A DNA stretch of 40,010 bases from a virus. The notes under the pieces are model-generated. The model saw only the letters and a list, made by a program, of their open reading frames with translations, had not been told where the DNA came from and ran no database searches. The translations under genes were made by a program, and so were the position numbers. This document shows positions 22,703 through 31,961 of the stretch, piece by piece. Positions within the stretch are counted from its first letter, which is position 1. Each line of letters opens with the position of its first letter. Where the stretch lies: positions 1 to 40,010 of IMG/VR virus record IMGVR_UViG_3300037189_022718. One strand, given 5' to 3'.

Positions 22703-23248
22703 ATGGCAGCACTATCCGACGACGCACTGAAGGAACTAACGGACTACATTGAAGTCCAAGGGCTCGCATGGGCAAAGGAGTTCATTGCCTACCGTAAATC
22801 GTGGATGGAGAGCAAGGGCATCAAGGCCACCGGCGAACTGATAAACTCGCTGGAACTCGAAATCACCAGCATCTTAGATCAGGCTGCCAAAACAAAAATA
22901 GCCATAGCCTTCAACGACTATGGCCGATTCATTGAGATCAAAAACCTGTACGTGCCGGGAGGTGGCACAGATTACATCGAAAGCCTGGAGAAGTGGATCG
23001 AGAAGAAAGGCTACCGGCAAAAAATGACTGCCAACTACCTGGCCACCAGAAAGGTCAGAACTGTGCCGGCCAACATCCTCAATCAACTGGCTTGGGCTAT
23101 TGCAATATCCAGAAAGAATCGGGTGGCCAGGCGACGCCAATGGTACAATAAGCCCAAGAGTGCCGCCATCACAGAATTATACAACAAGGTAGCCGCCGGA
23201 CTTCCGGAGCGGGTGGCACAGGAACTTAAAAACGCTTTTAAATCCTAA
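22703..23248 (+). CDS. Probable tail-completion protein (HK97 gp10-like)
   Basis: This encodes 181 residues. An early helix, a GELINSLELEI segment with strands, and basic helices at the C-terminus are reminiscent of HK97 gp10-type proteins, which sit at the head-tail joint. Similarity is by pattern only. It is three bases upstream of the tape-measure gene and transcribed with it. Confidence 0.6.
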   Translation: MAALSDDALKELTDYIEVQGLAWAKEFIAYRKSWMESKGIKATGELINSLELEITSILDQAAKTKIAIAFNDYGRFIEIKNLYVPGGGTDYIESLEKWIEKKGYRQKMTANYLATRKVRTVPANILNQLAWAIAISRKNRVARRRQWYNKPKSAAITELYNKVAAGLPERVAQELKNAFKS

Positions 23249-23250
23249 TC

Positions 23251-26200
23251 ATGGCAATCAGACAGGACCAGGTACAACTAAGCATCGAATTCATCACGGA
23301 TGAAAGTCGGGCCCTCGCCAAGACGCTCCTGACCACCAAGCAATACAATGCTGAACTGGCCAAGAGCACTGCCGTTATAGGCCAATACCAACGTGAACTG
23401 GCCAAAGTGGGAGCGGACGAAGCCAAACGGGCCCCGATCCTGGCCAAGATCGCAGCTGAAGAAAAGAAGATCGCAGTCAACCTTGCCCAGGTGGCCGCAG
23501 AAGGCAAGAAGGTAGAAGCCCTTGACCTAAGCAAAGTGGCTCCTGCGCAGCTGGTAGAGCGAGCAAAGCAGTTGCAACAGGCCATGCGCCTGATCCCGCA
23601 GAGTGCACCGCAGTTTCGGGAGCTCCAGGGTGAACTCGGACGGGTAAATGCTCAACTGAAAAGCATCAACGACACATCCAAGGGCATCAGTGCCGGGAGT
23701 GGTGGCGCTGGGGGTGGTTTGTTTCAGCGGATATTGGGTGTGGCTGGGGGGATTGGGGTGTTTGATCTGGCTAAACAGGCCATCGGTTCACTGATTGACT
23801 TTGGGCGCACGGCATTGCAGGAGCTGGATGGAGGCTTGAAAGCAGATGCCCAGGTAAAAGCCGCCATCGAAAGCACCAAGGGTGCCGCTGGACGAAGCTT
23901 CGAGGAGTTAAAAAACCAGGCAGAGGAGCTGGCAAAAGTGACGCTATTCGGCGATGATGCAACCAAGGGAGCACAGGCACTGCTGTTGACGTTCAAGAAC
24001 ATCAAAACAGAAGTGTTTGACCAGGCGATCCCGCTGGCGCAGGATTTGAGCACCGCATTTGGGCAAGACCTGAATGCTTCTGCCATTCAATTGGGGAAGG
24101 CTTTGGACGACCCTATTCGTGGAGTCACATCGTTGCGAAAGGTAGGTGTAAGCTTTACTGAGGAGCAGCAAAACATGATCAAAAGCCTGGTAGAGACCGG
24201 TAAGACTGCTGAGGCTCAAACCCTCATCCTTGCGGAACTGGAAAGCCAGGTGGGTGGATCCGCAAAAGCAGCTGCGGAGGCTGGATTGGGGCCGTATCAA
24301 ATCCTGCAGAACAGACTGGGAGAGGTGAAAGAATCCATTGGAGGCCTGATTGCTAACGGGCTGCAGAAGCTTGCTCCATTCCTGTTGAAGGTCGTGGGGT
24401 TTGTGGAGCAGTTGACTGAGCGTTTCACTTCGGGTAAACGGGCTACAGGCGAGTTTTCGACGGCGGTAGAGGTGGTGGCCTTCATCTTCAACGTAGTGGC
24501 CAAAGCGTTTCAACTGGTCGGGCTTGCGCTCGAACAGCAGGTTAAAATGTGGGTCACTGTTGGGCAAAAGATTGGAGAGTTTATTGGATATGTACGTGAA
24601 TTGCCTGTTGTGGGCGAGTTGTTTGAGACGTTTCTCATCACTCCCATTCGGTTTATTGCCGATGCCATTGAAAACCTACCAGCAGCATGGGCGGGTTTTG
24701 TAGCTGCCACCAAACAGGCTGCCATTAACATCGTGGGCGACCTAAAAGGCTTGGTGCTGGATGCGAAGATCTTTGTGAAAAATATCGAATCGGCTCTGAC
24801 ATTCAGCGCCGAGGGTAAGGCCAAAATAGCTGGTGAATTGAAGGGCTTGGAAAGCCAGAAGGCTGTGGCGGCTCAAGCTGGCAAAACGATTGGAGAAGCA
24901 TATATACAGGCCCGTGATGCTGTACTGGCAACCTCTGCGAGTTCAACTACTGCAGGAGGCGCACCGGGTGCTAAAACCCCTCCAGACCTTACAGGCGGAG
25001 AAAGTCCGGAAGATGCTCGAAAACGCATCGAGGCTCGTTTGGCGCTTGAACTGAAAGCAGTAGAGCTTGGTATTGAGAAAAAGGAACTACTACTCGAAAA
25101 TGATCGCATCAAAGGGCTGGTGGATGAGGCAGGGTATCAATCCCAGTTGGCAAAAATTGCGGAGGATGGACTGCGTAAGAAGCTGGACATCTATAAGGTA
25201 TTCCACCAGGATCAGACCAACGAGGCGCTGAAGCTTCAGAATGAACTGGCTGTAATCGAGCAGGGCAGCGCACTGGGTAAAGTGGCCATTAATACCATTG
25301 CCGGCAAACCGATCGGTGGTGTCACATCGCAAGCAACTGGCGGTGGAACGGAGCAATCCCTTGGAGTGCAGGATCTGGGCGAGAATGCAAGGGAGCAGGC
25401 ATTGGCGCAACGATTCCAGCGGATGTTGATCTCGGAGCAGGATTATGAGTTGCAGCGGCTGGAATTGAAGAAGCAAGCATTGGCCGAGGAAATTGCCATT
25501 TTGCAGGATGGTGGCCCGGCTTATTCTGCGGCGGTTCGAAAAAAGGAAGATGAGGCCTTAAAAATTGAGGAGGAGATCGCGGCCAAAAAGGTCGAAAATG
25601 CGCAGCGTACTGAAGACCTGAAGATCAAAGTACAGCAGGCAGGGTTCCAGGCTGCTGCAGGGTTCTTTTCATTGGCTGCAGATCTGCTTGGGCAGGATGA
25701 GAAAGCCAGAAAAAAGAATGCCGGGGCTATTAAAGCCTTCCAGATTGCGGAAATCTTCACCAGTGGTATTTTGGAGGCGCAGCGTAGTTATGCCGAGTCA
25801 GTCAAAACCTTTGGCATCCCTGGTGGACCTATTTTGGGTGCCATCTTTGCGGGTCTTGCTGTAGGCAGGTCTGTTGTTGCTGCCAATAAGGTAGCGGCTA
25901 CCAAGTTTTTTGGTGGTGGATTTACCGGATCAGGCTTTGGTGCTCCGGATGAAAGCGGATCCAGAATCGCTGGCTATGTGCACGCCGGAGAGTATGTAGC
26001 GCCTGCCAAACAGGTAAATGATCCCGAGACTGGTCCCGTAGTGCGCTGGCTAAACGATCGACGTTTGCGCGGTTACGCCTCCGGTGGATTCGTAGCGCCA
26101 AACACAACTCCCAGCAGTAGCATTTCATTGGGATCATCGGCGGCGGCACCTGTGCAGAACCTGGATGCGTTTATGAACGCGGTGAGCCGATTTGAAGCGG

Positions 26201-26304
26201 TAGTGGCGAATTTCCCGACAGAGGTGAAGAGTCGGGTGGTGTACACGGAGTTGGAGACGGCGGGTAGTGAGTTAAATGCGGTTCGGGATGATGCTAGTTT
26301 GTAA
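23251..26304 (+). CDS. Tail tape measure protein
   Basis: This encodes 1017 residues, the largest protein in the window. The N-terminal 150 residues are Ala/Lys/Glu-rich coiled coil. Hydrophobic segments follow near residues 156-190 and 850-880, and the conserved tape-measure block LDDPIRGVTSLRKVGVSFT lies near 284-302. Such proteins set tail length and help DNA entry. At about 1.5 angstrom per residue the tail would be near 150 nm, a long-tailed (siphovirus) form. The C-terminal part contains Gly-rich segments and a PAKQVNDPETGPVVRWLND region common at tape-measure ends. Confidence 0.93.
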   Translation: MAIRQDQVQLSIEFITDESRALAKTLLTTKQYNAELAKSTAVIGQYQRELAKVGADEAKRAPILAKIAAEEKKIAVNLAQVAAEGKKVEALDLSKVAPAQLVERAKQLQQAMRLIPQSAPQFRELQGELGRVNAQLKSINDTSKGISAGSGGAGGGLFQRILGVAGGIGVFDLAKQAIGSLIDFGRTALQELDGGLKADAQVKAAIESTKGAAGRSFEELKNQAEELAKVTLFGDDATKGAQALLLTFKNIKTEVFDQAIPLAQDLSTAFGQDLNASAIQLGKALDDPIRGVTSLRKVGVSFTEEQQNMIKSLVETGKTAEAQTLILAELESQVGGSAKAAAEAGLGPYQILQNRLGEVKESIGGLIANGLQKLAPFLLKVVGFVEQLTERFTSGKRATGEFSTAVEVVAFIFNVVAKAFQLVGLALEQQVKMWVTVGQKIGEFIGYVRELPVVGELFETFLITPIRFIADAIENLPAAWAGFVAATKQAAINIVGDLKGLVLDAKIFVKNIESALTFSAEGKAKIAGELKGLESQKAVAAQAGKTIGEAYIQARDAVLATSASSTTAGGAPGAKTPPDLTGGESPEDARKRIEARLALELKAVELGIEKKELLLENDRIKGLVDEAGYQSQLAKIAEDGLRKKLDIYKVFHQDQTNEALKLQNELAVIEQGSALGKVAINTIAGKPIGGVTSQATGGGTEQSLGVQDLGENAREQALAQRFQRMLISEQDYELQRLELKKQALAEEIAILQDGGPAYSAAVRKKEDEALKIEEEIAAKKVENAQRTEDLKIKVQQAGFQAAAGFFSLAADLLGQDEKARKKNAGAIKAFQIAEIFTSGILEAQRSYAESVKTFGIPGGPILGAIFAGLAVGRSVVAANKVAATKFFGGGFTGSGFGAPDESGSRIAGYVHAGEYVAPAKQVNDPETGPVVRWLNDRRLRGYASGGFVAPNTTPSSSISLGSSAAAPVQNLDAFMNAVSRFEAVVANFPTEVKSRVVYTELETAGSELNAVRDDASL

Positions 26305-26352
26305 TCTGGCATTGTCCTACCCACTTAATTAAGCCGCCACCACCTTTGCCCC

Positions 26353-26658
26353 ATGCAAACCATCAGCAAAGCCGAAATGCTTTCCAAGATCGTGGAGAGC
26401 GGCGAGGTTCCGTTCCGGATCAAGTACGTTCGAGCCACTGGCAAGAACGCCGGGCAGATCGTTTTCAAGAATGCCTACTACGGTGCTCCCAATCCGCATC
26501 CAAAGGGCGGGAAGCCGGCAAAGCCTCCAGAGCGGAAAAACCGCAGGAGCTACCTGGAATCCAATGCCATCCCGATGACTGAATTCGGCACTGGCCAGAT
26601 GCTTACACCCTTCATTTCACACATAATCGAATTCAATGGCAGACAAGTCATTCATTGA
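26353..26658 (+). CDS. Small protein between tape measure and portal
   Basis: This encodes 101 residues. A short helical start is followed by a basic, Lys/Pro-rich loop region (residues 40-70) and a hydrophobic end. The pattern RIKYVRATGKNAGQIVFKNAY suggests a beta-hairpin core. It overlaps the portal gene by 23 bases, so the two are coupled. It probably begins the packaging transcript. No family is recognised. Confidence 0.63.
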   Translation: MQTISKAEMLSKIVESGEVPFRIKYVRATGKNAGQIVFKNAYYGAPNPHPKGGKPAKPPERKNRRSYLESNAIPMTEFGTGQMLTPFISHIIEFNGRQVIH

Positions 26659-28015
26659 GCCCAAGCGGCTGGCACCTAATACATACCTGGTGGGCGGCGG
26701 TAAGGCTGTACTCCAATTCGCCGCTTTACCTGGTGAGGCCACCAATGATGTGGGCAAGATCACGCCATTCACCCCGCCCGATGGTGGCGAGTCGGTGGAT
26801 GTTGCTTTTTGGGGCAAGCAAAATGACCTGCCGTTTTATCGGGAGGAACTGATTGCCGGAAACAACATCGTGCCGGCACTCATTGAGCGCAAGCGCAACA
26901 TCCTGCTCGGTCAGGGCTGGTATGCGTACAAGGAGCGTTACGAAGACGACGACGACGGCATGATGAAGCGGGTGGTAGATGAAGTGCCGATGGATATGGA
27001 TATGGAGGCCTTCTTCAAGAAATTCAAGAAGGAAGCCGCCCGATTGGTAGGCGACTGGTTGAAGCATTCAATGTGCATGCCTGAGTTCGTCCGTGGATTG
27101 GGTGACAAGATCGTTAGCGTGAAGGCCTTGGAGATCAAATACTGCCGGGCAGCGAAGAAAAACGCCATGGGTGACATTCCTCGCTGGTACTGGTGCAACT
27201 ACTGGCAGCGGAAGAACTCCATCAAGGAGGCAGACCGTTTGCTCCAAACATTGACCATTTACGACCCTGCTTCGAAGAAAAAGCAGCCGAAATTTGTATT
27301 GCCGCTGATGGACGACCTGTTCAATGACTGCTACTACCCGATTCCGGCGTATTGGGGCGGTCGGCACTGGATCACGCTGTCCAACATCATCCCGCTCTTT
27401 CACGAGGCCAATTTGAAGCATGGGAGCGCACCGCGTTTCCATATCATCATTCCGCATGACTACTTCTGGGATTATGCGGCCATGAATGCCACTACCGAGG
27501 GCTCCGAGGATTATCAAAAAGTCCTGAAGACTGCCGAAGAAAAAGAGAAGCAGTTTGTGATCGATTTCAATTCAGTTTTGGTCGGCGTGGGCAACACTGG
27601 CCGCCCGATCGTGACGAAATCCGAGATCATTGAAGCCCTGGGCGGCAAATACGAGAAGCGGATCCAGATCGAGAAGATTGACTACAACATCAACGACGAA
27701 GCACTGCTAAAGCTATACGCAGCCTCCAACGTGGCCAATGTCAGCGCCCAGGCATTGCACCCTACCCTGGCCAGTATCGAAACTGGTGGCAAAGGCATCG
27801 GTAGTGGCACCGAGATCCGCAACGCCTTCCTGTTATACCTGATCATCGCGGCACCCGTCGTGCGTGATATGCTGATGGAAGTGGTTGAAGTGGTAAAGAC
27901 CGAAAACGGATGGCCAGCAGATGTGAAATTCGGAATCCGGGATGCCGAAATGACCACACTGGCTGAAAACCCAAGCGGCATGCAAGCCAAAGAACCAAAC
28001 GACGCGGTACAATGA
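26636..28015 (+). CDS. Portal protein
   Basis: This encodes 459 residues. The length, the place two genes ahead of the terminases, an early segment ending in NNIVPALIERKRNILLGQGW, the aromatic-rich middle and the helical C-terminal third match portal proteins of Bacteroidota phages. Portals form the twelve-part ring through which DNA enters the capsid. No sequence motif is decisive, so the call rests on pattern and context. It shares the ATGA overlap with the next gene. Confidence 0.8.
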   Translation: MADKSFIEPKRLAPNTYLVGGGKAVLQFAALPGEATNDVGKITPFTPPDGGESVDVAFWGKQNDLPFYREELIAGNNIVPALIERKRNILLGQGWYAYKERYEDDDDGMMKRVVDEVPMDMDMEAFFKKFKKEAARLVGDWLKHSMCMPEFVRGLGDKIVSVKALEIKYCRAAKKNAMGDIPRWYWCNYWQRKNSIKEADRLLQTLTIYDPASKKKQPKFVLPLMDDLFNDCYYPIPAYWGGRHWITLSNIIPLFHEANLKHGSAPRFHIIIPHDYFWDYAAMNATTEGSEDYQKVLKTAEEKEKQFVIDFNSVLVGVGNTGRPIVTKSEIIEALGGKYEKRIQIEKIDYNINDEALLKLYAASNVANVSAQALHPTLASIETGGKGIGSGTEIRNAFLLYLIIAAPVVRDMLMEVVEVVKTENGWPADVKFGIRDAEMTTLAENPSGMQAKEPNDAVQ

Positions 28016-28683
28016 ACGAGCGGAAATACAATGCCCATTTGGCCGAATTGGAGGTAAACAACCCGGGAGAGCCGCTACTTCAAGCCCTTCGCGGTGGATA
28101 TAGCAAGATCAACGTGCTATACATGGGCATTGCGCTCAAGCGGATGCCTACGGTCTTGGAATTGGAGGAAGATGAGCGTTATGTAACTGGTTATGGACAA
28201 AAACCAGTTACTGGAGTGATTGTGCCAGTAAAATACAAGGATAAACAGCCCGATGAAATTCTTCGGGCATTGTGGGCAGAGCGTGGACGGCTATTCGGCC
28301 AAATGAACCGCCAGAGCAACGAATTTCATAAGTGCAAGACTGACGATGATCGTGCGGATAATAGTGCCAAGGTTTTGAGCTGGTGGAAGGATATTCTTCG
28401 AGTAAAGGGGAATATCCTGCATTATGAAGAGTATGGGGAGTTACCCAAGGCCACGCAGCCAGGAGATGAACTTTCGGACAATGCGGTGTCATTGGGGAAG
28501 CAATTGGCGTCTATTCGGGCGAAGATTTCGCAGACAAAAGCCAAAATCACTGAATTGGCTGGTCTGGATCCGAATACACCGGGCAAGGAGGGGAAAATTC
28601 AGGAATATGAGCAGAAGCTTCGTGAGTTGATCCACAATCGGGGTTTGGCGGAGCAAAAACTAAAATCGTATGAGCAGACCTAG
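28012..28683 (+). CDS. Helical packaging-region protein, unknown
   Basis: This encodes 223 residues, mostly charged helices. The second half is a long coiled coil (from about residue 150) and contains a GLDPNTPGKEGKIQEY turn. It overlaps both neighbours (4 and 14 bases). It could be a minor head protein or a packaging accessory factor. No family is recognised. Confidence 0.65.
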   Translation: MNERKYNAHLAELEVNNPGEPLLQALRGGYSKINVLYMGIALKRMPTVLELEEDERYVTGYGQKPVTGVIVPVKYKDKQPDEILRALWAERGRLFGQMNRQSNEFHKCKTDDDRADNSAKVLSWWKDILRVKGNILHYEEYGELPKATQPGDELSDNAVSLGKQLASIRAKISQTKAKITELAGLDPNTPGKEGKIQEYEQKLRELIHNRGLAEQKLKSYEQT

Positions 28684-29278
28684 GCAGCGGATTTACACGC
28701 TAAAGGACTGGACGGATGCTGACCCGCTGGATCGGCTGTATATGCACCTGATGGAGCCAGAGCGCTGGGCTCTGAATGAGAGCGAGGAAAATAAGTTTGA
28801 CATATTGAGTGGCGTATGGAAAATAATGGTCAAAAAGGCCAGCCCAAGAGAGCGGATCCGGCTGATCTCAAGAACGTATGATTGCACCGATCGGTGTGCG
28901 TTCAAATATGTGCAAGAGGCCACAAAGCTATTTTTGGAGACCTTGGATGTCGACCACGAGTTGGAATTGCGGTTGGCTTATCACCGATTTATGAAAATAC
29001 ATGATAAAGCCCGGGACAACGACAAGACCGACGACACGCAAAAAGCACTGGACGTGGCTCGAAGAGCATTGGAGAGTGCGATGAAGGTCCGGGAACAATT
29101 GGAACAACGGCAGCCAAAAGCCTTGCGAACCTATGCCGAAGTAATGTTCACCGACGACCCAAAGGCACTCCGGGCCAGAAATACGCAGGATATTGAATTT
29201 GAAGACCTAAGCCATGCAGAGGAAGATATATTGGAACTCGAAACAGTTGGCATTCCTACGGGCAATAAAGCCCTATAA
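28670..29278 (+). CDS. Probable terminase small subunit
   Basis: This encodes 202 residues. It lies directly before the large terminase and overlaps it by 65 bases. The protein is helical, with a TDRCAFKYVQEATKLFLE stretch in the middle and a charged C-terminal helix, consistent with a DNA-recognising small subunit that binds the packaging site. No canonical helix-turn-helix is obvious, so the call depends on gene order. Confidence 0.65.
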   Translation: MSRPRQRIYTLKDWTDADPLDRLYMHLMEPERWALNESEENKFDILSGVWKIMVKKASPRERIRLISRTYDCTDRCAFKYVQEATKLFLETLDVDHELELRLAYHRFMKIHDKARDNDKTDDTQKALDVARRALESAMKVREQLEQRQPKALRTYAEVMFTDDPKALRARNTQDIEFEDLSHAEEDILELETVGIPTGNKAL

Positions 29279-30713
29279 AATGTTCCTCGGCGGTCGTGGT
29301 AGCGGTAAAACGACTACTGAAGGCGGCGAGCAGTACCGATGCATGGTGAAAATGCCACGCAGTCGGGGTTTTATCGCGTCGAGCACCTATGCACAGCTTT
29401 TGAACAGCGCTTTACCAGCCGTAGAGATGAAATGGGGCGAAATGGGGCTAATTGAGCGGGAAGATTATGTGGTGGGCATCAAACCACCGCTACATTTCAC
29501 AAAATGCCTGGATGAGCCTCGGAAATACGAAAACGTGATCTCGTTTGCCAATGGGCGCCGGATCCAGATGATGAGCATGGATAGACCCGATTTGCAGCGT
29601 GGTGGCACTTATACGGATGGGGCGGCAGATGAGGCGGCTTTGATTTCGCATGAGCATGTGACGAAGGTGCTTATCCCGAGTTTGAGGGGTTTTGTTCGGG
29701 AATTTAATACTCCATTGCGGGGTATGTTCAGGGCTTACACCTCCATCCCCTGGAAGCCAAAGGGATATTGGGCTTTGGATTATCAGGACAAGGCACTGAG
29801 CCAGCCCGACATCTACCACTGGGAGGAGGCCAATGCTTATGACAATATTGAGGTGTTGGGGCAGGACTATTTGACCAGGTTGGAGGCTGAATTGCCTTAT
29901 TTGGAATTTTTGGTGGAGGTGATGAATCAGCGGGTCCGAAAGGTGGCTGATGCGTTCTATCATAAGTTCGATGCAGAACGCCATACTTATACCCCTGGGT
30001 ACGATTATACCGAGGGCCAAAGGGGAATTGAGGTAGACAAGCGCAAGGATCCAGATGGCATGAAGGACAGCCACTATAAGGCTGATCAGGTCATTGACCT
30101 GTCGTTCGATTTCTCGGGATACTTCAACTGCTGTACCGTATGGCAGGAGAAGGAAGAAACGGATGGGCGCACCAAGCGACGTATGGAGTATTGCCTGCGT
30201 CAATTGTTTGTTAAGAGCGCAGAGGGTAAGGTGGGTGAGCTGGTGGACAAGTACTGTGCTACCTATGCCAACCATAAGTTCAAGGTAGTACGCCTATGGG
30301 GTGAGCCAAGAGGGCACGATGCCAAGGCAGACACCAGGCAAACCATGTTCCAACAGATACAGGAGCGACTGGTTCGCCAAGGGTGGCAGGTAGAGATCAG
30401 GGTGAAGCCAGGTCAGGTCAAGGCGCACAAGGAGCGCAACTACTTCATGAATGAGGTACTGGCAGAGACCAACCCATCACTGCCTATGGTCAGATACAAT
30501 GATGCTACCTGCAAGGATGCCATCATAGCCATGCAGGTAACAGCAGTGCGAGATGACTATCAGAAGGACAAGAGTAAGGAGAGCGATCGTGCGTTTCCCC
30601 AGGAGCATGCGCCGCACTTCACTGACACCACCGACTACTACATCATGCAGAAGCATGGCCACCGTGTTGGTATGAGATCCTCAAGGCCTGCGCTATCGGC
30701 TACGATGGGATAG
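29214..30713 (+). CDS. terL: Terminase large subunit
   Basis: This encodes 499 residues. The Walker A motif GGRGSGKTT (residues 26-34) and a Walker B-like DGAADEA segment form the packaging ATPase. The C-terminal half contains the RNase-H-like nuclease with LSFDFSG (first catalytic Asp) and an HFTDTTDYYI end (last Asp). It pumps DNA into the prohead and cuts the concatemer. ATG 29214 is chosen because it leaves about 25 residues before Walker A; a later ATG at 29281 would nearly remove it. A terminator follows. Confidence 0.93.
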   Translation: MQRKIYWNSKQLAFLRAIKPYKMFLGGRGSGKTTTEGGEQYRCMVKMPRSRGFIASSTYAQLLNSALPAVEMKWGEMGLIEREDYVVGIKPPLHFTKCLDEPRKYENVISFANGRRIQMMSMDRPDLQRGGTYTDGAADEAALISHEHVTKVLIPSLRGFVREFNTPLRGMFRAYTSIPWKPKGYWALDYQDKALSQPDIYHWEEANAYDNIEVLGQDYLTRLEAELPYLEFLVEVMNQRVRKVADAFYHKFDAERHTYTPGYDYTEGQRGIEVDKRKDPDGMKDSHYKADQVIDLSFDFSGYFNCCTVWQEKEETDGRTKRRMEYCLRQLFVKSAEGKVGELVDKYCATYANHKFKVVRLWGEPRGHDAKADTRQTMFQQIQERLVRQGWQVEIRVKPGQVKAHKERNYFMNEVLAETNPSLPMVRYNDATCKDAIIAMQVTAVRDDYQKDKSKESDRAFPQEHAPHFTDTTDYYIMQKHGHRVGMRSSRPALSATMG

Positions 30714-30724
30714 ACCAGCCATAT

Positions 30725-30748
30725 AACCGCCAGCAAAAGGCGGTTTTT
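30725..30748 (+). terminator. Rho-independent terminator after terL
   Basis: AACCGCC (30725-30731) pairs with GGCGGTT (30739-30745), and the T run continues to 30748. It closes the portal-terminase transcript. Confidence 0.85.
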
Positions 30749-30871
30749 AATTAAGAAAAAGCAAATCCGCGCCCGCAGTTGATTGGACGCGATTTCTATA
30801 GGGTGTGTTTGGCAGTTTGTTTAACATTCTGCCTTTCAAAGCTTTACAAGTTCTGTTTGTTCGTCATAAAT

Positions 30872-30893
30872 AGGCCGTTTTAAGGCCGTTTTA
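30872..30893. repeat. Tandem 11-bp direct repeat before the gene at 30915
   Basis: AGGCCGTTTTA occurs twice in immediate succession, followed by CGTTTTA, a partial third copy. It sits 22 bases upstream of the ATG at 30915, in a 200-bp gap after a terminator where a promoter is expected. The 11-bp period, close to one helical turn, would suit cooperative binding by a regulator. No clear TAnnTTTG element is seen in the gap. Confidence 0.5.
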
Positions 30894-30914
30894 CGTTTTA
30901 AAATTGCTCGACTC

Positions 30915-31961
30915 ATGGATTTAGTTTTCAAAGTCATCACCGCCCCTACTCCAACGGTACCACAGGTACAGGACACTACATTTCAGGAGCACTACTCCGG
31001 CGTTAACCGATCCATGGCATGGGATGAAATTACGCCTGGGATCAGGCAGGCCACCGAGCAGTACGTGTTGGATTTTATTGGCGAGGATTTCTACAATGAC
31101 CTGGCAGCGATGTACCAGGCAGGCACTACGCTGTCTGATGAGCAGAAAAAAACGCTCGAACTGCTGCAAGACTGCATCGCCAACTATGCCATTTACCACA
31201 TTTTGCCCGAGAAACGGAGCATATTGGAGAGCCTTGGAGTGGTAGAGAATACTCCGCAGGGTGGATCAAGCCCCGCAGCGTACCCGATTTACAAGGAGAA
31301 GCGGAGGGCAGCCCTTGAAAATGGAGACAAATTTCTGGATCGGCTGCTCAGTTATATGGAAAAACAGGTAACCGCAGGGGATACAGGGTTTGATATGTGG
31401 AAGGAATCCAGCGCATACACATTGAAAACCTGTGACTTTTTCCGGCATACCAGCGAGCTGGATGAGTACCTGAACATTCAGAACAGCCGCAGATCCTTCA
31501 TCTCGCTGACCCGATACATGAAGCAAATCGAGGAAGATGTGATTCGGCCAATCATTTGCGACGACCTGTATGCGCTCGCCGTGGCTACTACTCCACTGGA
31601 AGCAGAGGCCAAACTTTTGCCGATGATCAAAAAAGCGGTAGCCTATTTGGGTGCAGCTGAGGCTATTCCTCACCACCGAATCGTGATCGATGGCGATGGT
31701 TTCCGTGTCGTCAGCCAGACAGATGGCTGGGATGATCGTCGGAACATGACCAACAATGTCCATGAAACTGCTATTCAAGCACTGGCCACACGGTGCCAGG
31801 AGCAAGGCCGGAGGGCTGTAGCGAAGCTTGTCCAGTTCCTTGAGGATAATATTGCTGACTATCCTGACTATGAGAACTCAACTTGCCGGACAAAGCCTGT
31901 GGATAAGGCACACAGCATTCGGCAGGCGAGTGATGGGATTGGTGCGGTGGGGTTTTTCTAA
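30915..31961 (+). CDS. Probable head-tail joining (neck) protein, DUF6712-like
   Basis: This encodes 348 residues, mostly helical. An early segment (WDEITPGIRQATEQYVLDFIG) and a duplicated helical architecture resemble a family of Bacteroidota-phage proteins that I believe is DUF6712; the name is from memory and not certain. Its isolated position after the terminase and behind its own gap suggests a late structural protein in a separate transcript. It converges with the integrase gene, overlapping its stop by about three bases. Confidence 0.7.
   Translation: MDLVFKVITAPTPTVPQVQDTTFQEHYSGVNRSMAWDEITPGIRQATEQYVLDFIGEDFYNDLAAMYQAGTTLSDEQKKTLELLQDCIANYAIYHILPEKRSILESLGVVENTPQGGSSPAAYPIYKEKRRAALENGDKFLDRLLSYMEKQVTAGDTGFDMWKESSAYTLKTCDFFRHTSELDEYLNIQNSRRSFISLTRYMKQIEEDVIRPIICDDLYALAVATTPLEAEAKLLPMIKKAVAYLGAAEAIPHHRIVIDGDGFRVVSQTDGWDDRRNMTNNVHETAIQALATRCQEQGRRAVAKLVQFLEDNIADYPDYENSTCRTKPVDKAHSIRQASDGIGAVGFF

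Noticed and set aside
23944-24567. Minus-strand 207-residue frame inside the tape measure gene
   Set aside because: It is antisense to the conserved tape-measure block and is explained by biased codon use.
29490-30275. Minus-strand 261-residue frame inside terL
   Set aside because: It is antisense to the terminase nuclease and ATPase region and shows no family pattern.
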